From Albugo candida (lineage: Eukaryota; Oomycota; Peronosporomycetes; Albuginales), in assembly GCA_040437565.1 (NCBI GenBank), contig JBDOQK010000027.1:62001-126000 (forward strand): a stretch of 64,000 nt of DNA. The letters run 5' to 3'. Numbering within the stretch: position 1 is the stretch's first letter; each line of letters opens with the position of its first letter. The position numbers were made by a program, and so were the translations under genes. The notes beneath the pieces were generated by a model, which was given only the letters and a program-made list of their open reading frames with translations, did no database searches and had not been told where the DNA came from. Shown here piece by piece: positions 1 through 10,593 of this stretch.

Positions 1-814
1 CCATATTGTCAATTTGCATAGAGACCAATCTGGAAGACCAGCTTATATTTTCTCGCTTCTATGAAGCACCTGATGAGTAAGGTATTACCGTTGACGTATC
101 TAGTTAGGATCCGCTTACGTCTCTAACGTATCGGGTTCGGGACTGGGCTGATATCTTTCCAGATTTTACGTAAGGAGAGAACATGAAAAAAATACACGTA
201 CTTTACGTCGGAACAGGAAAGATCAAGCAATTGACGAAGCTGTCGTCCGGATTGCTCTGTGGAAGATTTGTTGAAGACAAATAACGACGAAGACCGAACA
301 GCACCGGACAATTTACGCTTATCTGAGCAAAATGGCAATACCAGAGTATTAGAGTGTTTACTTTCTGAAGTATAAACTAGCACTAGGCTATACATCCTCA
401 ACAACTTGCTAACCAGTTCAACACTTTCTGATTGACCAGCTCTTTCGTATACAGTGCAAGACACTTATAACTAGCACGTTTACTCGGTAGACAAGATTTC
501 TTTCTCTTCCCAGAAATGATCTAACGTAGAAAAAAGAATTCCATCATATTAAAGAAACATACGCTACAGTGTAAGATAATGGAAGCCAATTCTTCGTAAC
601 TTTGTTTTTTGTTGGACTAGTAGGGCTTCGAAATACGGCTAAATTCGGCCAGTTTCTATGGGACGAGCGATATTTGGCCGCCCGAAAATCAATGCTTATA
701 CAGGAAAACCTGTGTAACATAATACTATTGGGACCGACCTTTTTTAATTAAGTATGTATGACAAGTTATCAATTATGAAACAATCTCCGAAAGTATGGTC
801 TTGTTAGTGTGGTA
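1..814. other. Gene-free left edge
   Basis: No open frame here resembles a known family and none starts with a well-placed ATG. The stretch is AT-rich. It borders the decayed transposase that begins at 815. I saw no obvious terminal inverted repeat for that element. Confidence 0.5.
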
Positions 815-1930
815 TCAAGCCGTGAGGCAGTTCGTGTCCATCAGAATTGAATTTGGTACGCGTCGGTGAGAACGGTTCTTTTTGACGGCATATTCCGCAG
901 CTTTACCGCTTAACCCTTTGCGGTAAACATCCATATCCCGCTGAGATTTTTGATAGTAGTTCCTTATCTCGGTCAAACTGACCGAATCCAATGCTTTTGG
1001 TACCACGTCCTTTAGTCCACTCCATGAATAATTGCAGTTTTTCCGTGCGTACCGCTTGGCAGAGCCCCAAAAGTTCTCAATGAAGTTGATTTCACAATCA
1101 AATTTTGGATGAAATATTATTATCTGGCTGGCACAACAATAGGCTCTTCTAACATGCATTTCTGGAGAAGAAAGTCTGGTTGATTTGCCATGATTTTTGT
1201 GGCACAGCAGTCCAGTTTGGTTGGAGGATACTTCACGCGACAGTCAATTGTAAGGCCTGCACGCCAAAGTCATCGCTCTTCAAGGACAAGTTTCATACCC
1301 TTTGCCACCAGGGCCCAGGTTCATGCAATTTGCATAGAGCGCATCGTCAGCAAACGCAGCATGGCTGGTGGCATTGTCCAAAGCAAAGTGGGCCTGCATG
1401 CCTGGAAATTGTGCCTCAAAGATGGGATTGCTCGATCAAGCACCTGGTTGTAGAGGTCTATTGCCTCCCGCCATCCATCGTGTTGAATTCCAGGGTGCAT
1501 GATCACACATGCTTGTTCTGTTAGCCTCGGGAACTGCTCTTTTTTATCTTGGTCTAGAGCGAGGCGTCTCGAATTGGACAAAGGAATTCACTGACATGAA
1601 TAGATCTCTCTTGGCCTTTCTTGCGCAATGGTTGTTCTCCATCCGGCATCCAAAGGCGCATCAACCCATCATTGGCAGCAAACGTACTTTCATTATGGGT
1701 CACCAGAAGAAGTGGTTGAATGTTCGCTGCTGGCCATATTACATCATCTTGTTTTTTCTCGAAATCATCATCTTTTGCAGGGAAAACAGGCATGCGAGCA
1801 TCAAGTGTATCTAATCGGGCCAGAAACTTTAGGCGATACTCAAGAGCATTTTCTCTTTCATGACCATCGTTGTAAATCCACTTCACAACTTTGCGCTATG
1901 TTATGTCTAAGAACTGTATCCAGCGCATCA
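815..1930 (-). mobile_element. Decayed DDE (Tc1/mariner-IS630-like) transposase
   Basis: Minus-strand translations across this interval match, in order, a DDE-type transposase common in fungi and oomycetes. Near 1890-1850 the reading is WIYNDGHERENALEYR. Near 1700 it is VTHNESTFAANDG, followed by KKGQERSIHVSEFL. Near 1400 the region around the second acidic residue reads HFALDNATSHAAFADDA in one frame. Near 1080 comes the terminal block FHPKFDCEINFIENFWG, where the NFIENFWG pattern carries the third acidic residue of DDE_3-type enzymes, and the reading ends in KNRSHRRVP. The pieces lie in different frames, with at least two frame changes, so no intact transposase can be made. No terminal inverted repeats or target duplication were recognised, so the element ends are unknown. 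It is a plain DNA transposon relic and old by its decay. Confidence 0.8.
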
Positions 1931-3940
1931 TCGTTCGTTCCAATATTTTTGGGTAAGGAAATATCACAAAATGAGCATTTCCTACTTCAATATGATCAGA
2001 GGACAAGAAGCAGACATTCACTGGAGGAGGTAAATTAAGACGCCCGCTGCGGAGCGCGATTTGCCATATGCTGCTAAACGGTACTGATATTAGTGAAAAA
2101 TATGACAGACATGGAAAACTAGAAGTTGATGTGAATAGGCCCAGATATACCGCGTCGATGCTCTATTATCCGGTGCTATCAGATGGTGCACTTACTTCAG
2201 TGCAATCGTAATGATTGATCACAGCCCGGTATGATGGTCCCATTTAATGTTCATGTCAGCCAATATGAATTTCAATGAACCGCAATCATAGAGCTGAATA
2301 TATGTATGGGTCTGGAAGAATTATCATGCGGCTCAATTCATATCCGAGCCCGAAAATGAAGCTCATGAAATAAAACCTGAGGCTAGGAGAAATTTCTAAG
2401 TAGTGCTGAAAGCTTTAGGAATACTATGTGACAAGTCTATAATGAGAGAAGATGGTTCCGGCTACAATTGAGCAGGACATTCTTATATTTCCTGACATGC
2501 ATTTGCCCGAGTCAAATTTGCATCATAGACATTTATTTGGAGTACTCTTTCAAAATGCTACCAAATCTTACTCTGTTGTGGCTGTTACAAATCCGTTGTT
2601 GACACATGTAGCCTTTCTATAGTGGCATGACTTTTTATACCCTCAACGTCTACTGTTTCCGAGATGGAGGCACTTAGAGTTTTTATGGGGTTTCACATAT
2701 TCTTCATGACGTTTTACATGATTTACGAAGTTTCGTTCAAGCTCTGTCAATTTTTTCATAAAGATGCCATGGTTCCCATTAATAATTCCAATCAATCTCA
2801 TGTAAAGGTTACACATTCGTCAAAAGGATTTTTTCTTGGCATTATGAACCGTTCGCCTGATGACAATCGTGAGTGTAGACTGTATGTCCGTGAGACCACT
2901 TCACAGTATGCGATATACTCTGTTTCCTCCTCCAGAACAACAAGAGAGGTATGACACAGTTGTCTTGAAATATGAGGACCACGACATCCATCATAGGCAT
3001 AAGAATTCGATTTGTTTGGGAAGACGAGAGTCACTTGAAAGAATAAAATATCGATAATTGTGGGTCAGTATGACGAATGGAGGATGAGAAAGAAGAACAT
3101 TGTGACTGAGCATGTTTCGTCATACAATACCGAACGATGTGGAATAAAAATGCTATGACTTCACGACCAACATGATCTCTTTGTCGAAATGCACCCTTGC
3201 ATAATAATAAGCATGCAACTTTGCGAGATTATGGAGATCTTGCCGAATAGTAAATAAGAATTCTGCTGGTCTAGCCTGGAACAAGTTTTTGCACTATCGT
3301 TCTAGTCTGGGCTGGCAGAGTTTGTGCAGCTGCACGGGTTGCTGTCTCCTGTGCAGTTGGATGGTTATGCTTATGAATATTATTATGATTTCTGGCTGTC
3401 AACATCTAATAGGCGCCTTAAAATCTGATCCAACTTGCTCAACTCTCTCCATAGAGTTTCCCCTTCTCGTCCTCTGATCATATTGAAGTAAGAATTGCTC
3501 CTACTGTGATATTATTACTTATGTCAACAGCGTTGGTGAAGAGTGCGCAGCTTCAGAACCCCATCAGCACGCGGAAACGCCGAATGCCTTGATGGATTCA
3601 CTCCTCATTGTTTGAGCTCCTAACGAATCACAACAATGGCAATAAGGGGAAGCAACTGGCACTATGAATAAAACTTCGTCTCAATCAACCGCTTGTAGTA
3701 CGCCGTTGTTGTCTGAAACTGCAGATACTTGGCCAGACATTGACTCATGTCCTGCTTGAAATAAACAGTCTTGAGTTAGGGGTTTATGCATGGGTATTTT
3801 ACCGTGTCGGTAGAATGTAAACATGTCGGGGTGAATTGGAGAAGGGCAAAATAGAATGCTCGGCAGTGTATATTGTCAAAACCACTCTTAGGAGATATCC
3901 AGACGCTGGCCACGTCACATGCTATCCATCTTTACTAGTA
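1931..3940. other. Gene-poor interval
   Basis: No recognisable gene. One ATG-initiated frame at 2664-2954 on the plus strand would encode 96 residues with a hydrophobic N-terminal stretch, but it matches no family I know and lacks supporting features. Other short frames here start at non-ATG codons. Confidence 0.4.
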
Positions 3941-4546
3941 ATGGCTTTCGTGAAGGAGAAAATTGACAAGGCGAACATAGGCAAGGATGAAGACAATGCT
4001 CTCAAACCTGTTGAATGCAAAAACCACATTGATAAACGATCTTTTATGTTGCCTTCGCAAGGCCGACGTCATGATTCTATCCATAGTAGTTTATTTGATG
4101 TAAAGCCTCGCATCTGGACAAATTTTCGTGCACCTAATCGACATCTTCATTCTGACTTTATCACAAAATGACCGACACAATAACGGATTCCTGGACCAGA
4201 GCAGTCCATGGATACGATGTGGTTGATCTAATTTTACTGAGAAATCCATTATTGATACAACCATCAGTGGACAGGCAACAGATCCATTCATTGGAAAGCC
4301 GAGCAAAAGAACGGCGAGAAAACAGCCTATCTTTGGTGCGTTTGCTAGTCATCTTCCCCCATCCGTCATTCGCAATAGCCCATGCAGTAATCTTATCCGC
4401 AAGATGTATCTGCTCTCATCCAGAAGTCTTCGCCAAGGCAAGCGCTCTTCATTCGAACAAAAGACCAGCAGGGCACCCGTAAGTCATAAAAACCGAGAAC
4501 TTGAGATGCTGTCAAACTCGCAACTACTGCCCTCAGTGATCGTATG
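3941..4546 (+). other. Possible small spliced gene, unknown
   Basis: Two neighbouring stretches look more protein-like than the surroundings. An ATG at 3941 opens a frame of about 76 residues (MAFVKEKIDKANIGKDEDN...) that ends near 4169. A second frame around 4264-4545 reads a Ser/Arg-rich stretch containing FIGKPSKRTARKQPIFG and LIRKMYLLSSRSLRQG. Between them is a segment starting GTGGTTGAT near 4219 and ending CCATCAG, about 49 bp. That is the intron size seen in the confirmed genes of this window, but I could not join the exons cleanly. The product is unrecognised, and it may be a gene relic or chance. Confidence 0.2.
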
Positions 4547-5085
4547 ACATTTCAAGAGAATTTTAATGTAGCGGCCTTCTTTCTGATTGTTTTGTGCCCA
4601 ACTCACTCGTCGAACAGATTTGGCTACTGTATAAAGTGGGCACCAACTTCGTGACACTGAAAGCTACGGGCTGATCAAAGCTGATGATCAACCAAGTACT
4701 TGACAAAAGGCGTTCCGTTTTCAAAAGTACGTTTCGTATTGCGCAATCATTTCCCGCTTCCTTTTCCGACGCGCTACTAATCGTTGCCTCCGGCTCCGGA
4801 CAAGTTAGCTCTCTATCTCTTGTCCTTCATTTTCGACATAAATAGTCACTTCGAGTGGGCATATTTGGCCAATCATAAGAATACATGATCACCTTTGTAC
4901 TGAATTTAAACTTCGATAAAAATGCGTACTGTTGTACACACTTAAGGAAGTGTTGCCAATTTCCCGTAAATATGTTTTAAGTTTGATTCGATTTCATGGA
5001 ACGTCGCCTATTTGTGACGCTATCTCTCCTTCTTCCTCAACCATTCTTTCATTTATAGACAAGTACAAACATTGATTGACCGACC
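4547..5085. promoter_or_regulatory. Upstream region of the 307-aa protein gene
   Basis: No coding sequence seen. The last 100 bp before the ATG at 5086 are AT- and pyrimidine-rich, as expected for a promoter and leader. No specific element can be named. Confidence 0.25.
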
Positions 5086-6009
5086 ATGGGCTCCTATCTG
5101 ACCCTCATCAACAACAGCGAGCTAACGTATGAGTGCAAAGTCGGCTATCATGAAGCAGCCTTACAAGGCTCCCTGTACGCTGCCTTCCTTCTCGGCGCGG
5201 TGACCGGAGCTACCCGCGTAGTAGGTTGGCTCAAAATGATTTCGCTTGGCGCCTTGATTTTTGGCGTTGGGTTCTTTACTATTCAATTAACTGCTTTGTA
5301 CGGACCGAAGAAACAACTGAAATCTATTCGAGCGACAATGGAACAGTTCGATTATTTTTCCGAGTCATCTGTGGCTTCGATAAACATTGAGCTCGGAAAG
5401 AAAGGATTCTTCACGATCAAACCACAGGAATCGCATCAATACGGAAAGATGTCTCTGGGCTTGCTTCGTCAAGCTACCTGCGTACGAACTGTTTACCTCA
5501 CCAATGTGACATTAGACATGCAAGTACTTTTGATACGCCCAATTTCGAGTGGTCTGCTACCAAACAGAAATCGTAATTACAATATCAAAGCCGCTATGGA
5601 GAAGACCGGCACTCAGCACTACATGGTGTATTCCGCCAGGTTCATGGAATATGAAAATAAGACGTTCTCTGCGCAACCAGTTTTCCCTACCACTGCGGGT
5701 CAACAGCCATTGATAATGCCCATTCAGAACACGCAAGGCACAAGCCCTGGGTCGAATTTATCGGAAACAGCAAATGTTTCGCTTCTGAACAATTATCAGC
5801 CAATTCGTTCGGTCTCAACTTATTCGCAAGGAAACGACGGCTCTTCTGCTGACAATGGCACACCGCAAGCAGCAACAAAATCTCAATATGAGCCTGTCCC
5901 TTCTTCGAACGTTCCTCGCGCATTTTATACTGGAAACAGCGGAGCCATGTTTCCTACAAACGTGAGCATTTCCCAACCTTTGCCGCAACCCATCCAATCA
6001 GTAGCGTAA
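5086..6009 (+). CDS. Unknown two-TM membrane protein, 307 aa
   Basis: Intronless frame of 307 residues starting at an ATG with a favourable context (GACCATGGG). Residues about 28-45 and 50-70 are two hydrophobic segments (SLYAAFLLGAVTG and MISLGALIFGVGFFTIQL), probably a membrane hairpin. A cytosolic-looking domain of about 130 residues follows. The C-terminal third, from about residue 190, is rich in Ser, Asn, Gln and Pro and is probably disordered. There is no cleavable signal peptide. I recognise no family. The frame is long, uses codons like its neighbours and stands alone between gene-poor stretches, so I believe it is real. Function is unknown. Confidence 0.75.
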   Translation: MGSYLTLINNSELTYECKVGYHEAALQGSLYAAFLLGAVTGATRVVGWLKMISLGALIFGVGFFTIQLTALYGPKKQLKSIRATMEQFDYFSESSVASINIELGKKGFFTIKPQESHQYGKMSLGLLRQATCVRTVYLTNVTLDMQVLLIRPISSGLLPNRNRNYNIKAAMEKTGTQHYMVYSARFMEYENKTFSAQPVFPTTAGQQPLIMPIQNTQGTSPGSNLSETANVSLLNNYQPIRSVSTYSQGNDGSSADNGTPQAATKSQYEPVPSSNVPRAFYTGNSGAMFPTNVSISQPLPQPIQSVA

Positions 6010-9000
6010 TGAGGCCAGTAAGCAACCGATATCTTTTCTCACAACGCTAGTACTTGCCTGCTCAGTAGGCATTCCACTGACATAAGAAATGCGTTGCGAA
6101 TTGATTTCTATAACCCTTGCACAAATATACATTCTCATCATTCATCATCGTTTATTTATTCTGAGCTCCTGACTCATATACTTGACTTCTATCGGAACAC
6201 AATCGCTAATGAGAAGCTGTGCAGATTCATCGGCAGCTTTACTGAGTTCTCTACTCGACGCTCACAGTTACGCGGTATTTCCGGCATCTTCGCACCACAC
6301 TACAATGAAGACGCGACTCGCTTTGGATCGAATGTTGTCGTCCATCCGAAAACGTTGGCAGAGATAATCTCATGAACTTCGTATTTCTTGACCAATTTCC
6401 ACCCCCTCTCAAATTCTTTGTACGCCATTGATTGGATTTTGTTCTGTTGGTGCATATGCACGTGCGACTGCTCTTTGATCATCAATACGTTTGATTGATG
6501 CGATGCTGATTTGATCAACTGCCATTTGGAATTGACTCATCCTATCGCCAAATAGTTTAACTAGAAAAGCGTGTACGTGTTCTCATGTTCCACCGATCCA
6601 AAGCACTTGAACTCCGCATGAGTAATGCATCAGTACCCAGATTGATTAATCTGAATTGCGCATGCGATCGATCACGTGCATTTCATTTTGGCTGAGATTG
6701 AGAGAATAACGTCCGATCCGTTTGTCAAGTAAACCAAGTTTTCATTTTAGCGCCCATCGCCAGCTTTTGGATAGTGGGAAAAGTTTGATGTGTATGAGGT
6801 CAATCAGTCCGAGCACTCATTGCAAATGCAAAGATAGATCTGATTTTGCTACAGAGCGGAAGACCACTCAGATTTACGGCCACACAACTATCATATCAGT
6901 CGCGTGAGCGTTGCTCACGTTGTCGTTTGGCTCGAATCCGTCAAGAAGAAAGAATCGCTGTGGGTTAATCGAATGAGCGTCGTGGATGCTTGATCGATGA
7001 AAAGCTGTAAATGATCCTAATCGAGACTTTTGCAAATAGGCCAGGGGGCCAGGAGACACACTATGCACACTATCGATTCCGAGTGTTCGGGGGTGAACCT
7101 CTTCAGAAGCACATTGCATTTGCCATTGTGTATGTCATCACGTGTAGTGTCCAAGATTAGCGCAGAACAAAACGATGCAAATTGGGATTAGTAGAATTAT
7201 TTGCCATTTTCCTGACAAAGTTTTTTTCGACAAAAATATCAAGCTTTACGGTAAAAGCAATACACGAATAACTCGAGAGCTTGTATAGTAGCCAGAAGTC
7301 CTACAATCTGACTGGAATGGGCTGCTACCTTGCTTTAAGACGATGCTGACGATGGCTACCCCAATGTGTATCAGCACCATATTTCCATGAAATGAATAGC
7401 TCAAACAGTGACACAATTTCTCCACAAGCAATTTCCGTATCGCACCTGGACGATGAAGAACGCAATGTTCCATTAATTGCAACATACTGCTGCAGCAAAG
7501 CAACTTAGTTGAGACGAGAGCTAGTGACAATCAAATCAGGGATTTGCGATTTTCATTGTGTCTACTACATCAGACAATTTCCAGTACATCAGCTTGCTCT
7601 TAGCGGTGGTCACAGGCTGGCACTTTTCCAGATGCTTGAGCCTACTCAAGGCTCCATTAGACAGCGGATCATATTCTCAGAATATAATTCGCATCAGACG
7701 GTGTGATGACATCAAACATCCCTTCTTCCCATTAATTCGTAAGGAAAAGATATTATTGTAAATCGGCTCAAAAGGTATATATTCACTGCCCGTATACCTA
7801 CCTCACGCCGTGAAAATTGACTACTTGAAGCAATTATATTCAATCATGGCATAGTGAAGAGACATTCTTAATGATACGAAAAGTCTTGAATAAAGTCGAG
7901 CAGTACTGACTGGGGATTCATGCACACTAAATAAGCGTATTCTGATACGTTGATAATAAGAAATATGAGCCCTTAAAAACAAAGACTTTATTGCAAAATT
8001 AGAGTTCATACAGGGATTGAGCCATTGCACACTCAACTTTGTAGAATGAGTTGTAGTTGTTTGCTTGGTGAAGTGCATAACATGACGGAACCAGAGGCAT
8101 AATCATAACAATTTCTCTGATATCTCGCACAAACAATATGACCAAGAATCGATTGCCTGTTTCCATAATTTTTTAGAAGCGCGATGTGTTATGTAGTCGG
8201 CCATGAATGACAATCAGAAGCATGACAGCACTAGTACACAACAATACGATCAAAGGCCTTATGAGAGAGTATACAGATACAACTTCCAGCTGAAAGAGTG
8301 TACTGATCTAAAACAAATCACTTTTGCTACCAAACGCAAATAGAGCCCATGGAACTGCACGAGCATACTTCTAAATAGCCATCTTCCAAGGTCGATAAAA
8401 CATCAGCAACATGCATCGTCAGCGATGATGGCTGGAATAATATCGATTCGGACGTTCTGTAGCACCATACAGTACACCTTCACTAACGCATCGTAAGTTC
8501 CACTAGAGTAGAAACACGAAGGAGGACGTACTCTGTTTGCTACATCGACAAGGAAGTTGCAATAAGCAGAATCATCATCGGGTATATATTGACCGGTCCA
8601 TCCGAATGACGATTTGGACAAATTCGTATTGTCTGGGAAAGCACAAATGTATGCCACGCATTGTACTGTATATGAGTGTCATCCTATACAGAAGGGGCTT
8701 CAAGTGAGCGGTTGTGTCGATTCTCTTATATTTCCTTACATTGTGCTAAGCAAAACCCACATTCAGTAGTAGGTCTCAGACTTAATAAAGGCAAAAGTCC
8801 CTCATAAAACATGTACCCGCTTGTCAATCGACACCGTATTGAATGTCATTGGCAAACTCGGCATTTGCCCATAAACTCGTAATTCACGGCTTGAATTCCA
8901 TTCCAGATCCTTTGAAGCTGACAGGTACACTCTCTAAGCGAAAGAAGAGAGAAGTAAACAGAAGTGTGCCATAATGCATTGGGTCTAAACAGCACATTAC

Positions 9001-9027
9001 AATTATATCAGCTTCAGTTGAATTATT
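6010..9027. other. Gene-poor interval with one gene-derived fragment
   Basis: No intact gene recognised. On the minus strand at about 7953-8045 there is a block resembling the 5' end of the HPS3 copy at about 34070-34165, including its upstream sequence and the start of a frame encoding KSLFLRAHI. A minus frame at 8403-8657 (84 residues, several cysteines, reads GQYIPDDDSAYCNFLVD) has no clear start or signal peptide and no family I know. The rest appears non-coding. Confidence 0.4.
7953..8045 (-). repeat. Fragment similar to the HPS3 5' end
   Basis: Read on the minus strand, this segment aligns with 34070-34165 on the plus strand. Both contain AATGGCT, then CAATCC, then ACTCTA, then GCAAT directly before a codon run encoding KSLFLRAHI. 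Similarity covers the upstream region and the first ten codons and then fades. The start codon of the HPS3 copy is ATA here. This is probably a transposed gene fragment. The alignment was made by eye and contains small gaps. Confidence 0.45.
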
Positions 9028-9930
9028 TCACTGATAGCAATGTCTTTCCTTAACAGCCGAACCAATGCGTTCCGAAGCTTTCGATTGTCGTAGGCACGTC
9101 CTTCCAGCTTCTGCTCCAAACCTTTCACCTCCTAATTTGTAGCACACACCGTTTTCTCCCAAGAACGTGGTGGCGGGTGATGAGCCACCACACAGTTCTG
9201 TCTGCTTTGCTTTGTTGTACTTTAGATCTATCGTAATCGGGATGAATACCGGAGTTCTTGGAGAAAGTTGACAACGACGGATCTTGTACCGGGGTTTGAT
9301 GAGCCGCCGCACATTCCATCTCCGATTCCGCATATAAAGTCCGTTCCTTATCTAGGGAATCTTTTTACTGTTGTAGTGTTCATCTCGCATTTGCTGCTTC
9401 TTCGCTGAAGTGCCGATCTTGCTCGAGCAGAAGCGGCAATTTTCCTTCGTCTTCGACACGTTCCAGCTGTGTCTGGCTGATTTGAGGTTCATTCTGCATA
9501 TTCTATCTTTCCTTCTCCACACACGCTATGAAATCCGAAGGTTGTCGTTTCTGTCACGAGTTCACTGAATCCTCGCCGAGCTGCCAATTTTGCTCGAATA
9601 GATGCATCAATTCGCCTTCGTCTTCCATCTTCAAGTCACCTTCCAGCTGCGTATGGATGAATTTGAGTTCGGTGAAAATTCGGCGAAGACGAAACTAGAG
9701 CTTTCGAAATTTTAAGCGTGTGTGGAGAAGGAACGAAAGAACATACAGAATCAAGAGCTGCCGATCTTTCTCCACGAAGTACTGTAACTTTTCTTCGTCG
9801 TCACAGCACGCTGCAGCTCGATCAAGCTGCGATTTCTTCAAGCACATAAAATACGCTTCGTCATTCAAGTCCTCGCAGCGCGACGTCAAAGCGCCGACTA
9901 GCTGCTCAGTTCTTACTGTCAATTAGACGC
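9028..9930 (-). pseudogene. Decayed coiled-coil repeat gene fragments
   Basis: On the minus strand several frames read heptad-like, highly charged sequence interrupted by stops and frame changes: SQLDRAAACCDDEEKLQYF near 9830, TQLERVEDEGKLPLL near 9450, LEGDLKMEDEGELMHLFEQ near 9610, and a terminal piece resembling GLEQKLxxRxYDNxKLRxxL near 9080. Between them, at 9150-9320, are two copies of the ~140-bp unit (reading WLITR) that is also tandemly repeated at 32437-32880. The same modules occur at 31.2-33.0 kb. This is a relic of a coiled-coil protein family in this genome. Function is unknown and no intact member lies in the window. Confidence 0.55.
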
Positions 9931-10593
9931 ACTTGATCGATCTTGTCTGATTTTGTTGTGCTGGACCTGCAGCTGGAGGGTGATACATGACGTAATTTCA
10001 CCGACATGCCTCAGATTCGTTGACATCATTGTACAATCTCTTGTAACTGAACGTTCCATTATTCTTTCAGCTGATGACGTAAAACTATCTAGAGAGGGTG
10101 AAATACTGAAAGGATACGTATACATTTTCAGCTTTGCTAGTCCGTTGGCAGAACCGTGTGATAATTTATGACCTCAACATAAGAAAGTCGTTGGTCAAGC
10201 TCACAGACGCCAGCAGATGGATACAATAGACCACCGCTTTCATAAAGCATAATCCGCAATCGTTACGTCTACCGAAACCAGACTTTCATGCCAAGGATCG
10301 AGCAGCGTGCATCTCCAACACTTGCTCATGACAGCATCATGCCGTAGCATCAAAGGTTATATTTTTTGTAGAAGTAGACATATGACTTACAAAACCAAAC
10401 GCTTACGTTTTAATATACACTTTTCTGACCAAATGATATCACTAATTCAAGAAACATACCCGTCCTCTACTTCGAAAATCTTGTGTTTTATTACACCTTT
10501 TTTTGGACAGTAATCATTGTTCTATTTTGTCAAAACCTCCTCACAATTTCAAAGGCTGCAAAGGAGCCCCTCTGAGCACGACGTACTGCAAGC
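9931..10593. promoter_or_regulatory. Upstream region of the ABCC transporter
   Basis: No coding sequence recognised. This interval contains the promoter and leader of the ABC transporter that starts at 10594. No specific element identified. Confidence 0.3.

Noticed and set aside
3289-3477. Short Cys-rich frame considered as a secreted effector
   Set aside because: It starts at a non-ATG codon, lacks a signal peptide and shows no RXLR or CHXC motif.
4168-4482. 104-residue plus-strand ATG frame
   Set aside because: Its second half overlaps a more protein-like reading in another frame, and it has no recognisable domain.
8403-8657. Cys-containing minus-strand frame considered as an effector
   Set aside because: No upstream signal peptide or convincing start; mentioned only as part of the gene-poor interval.
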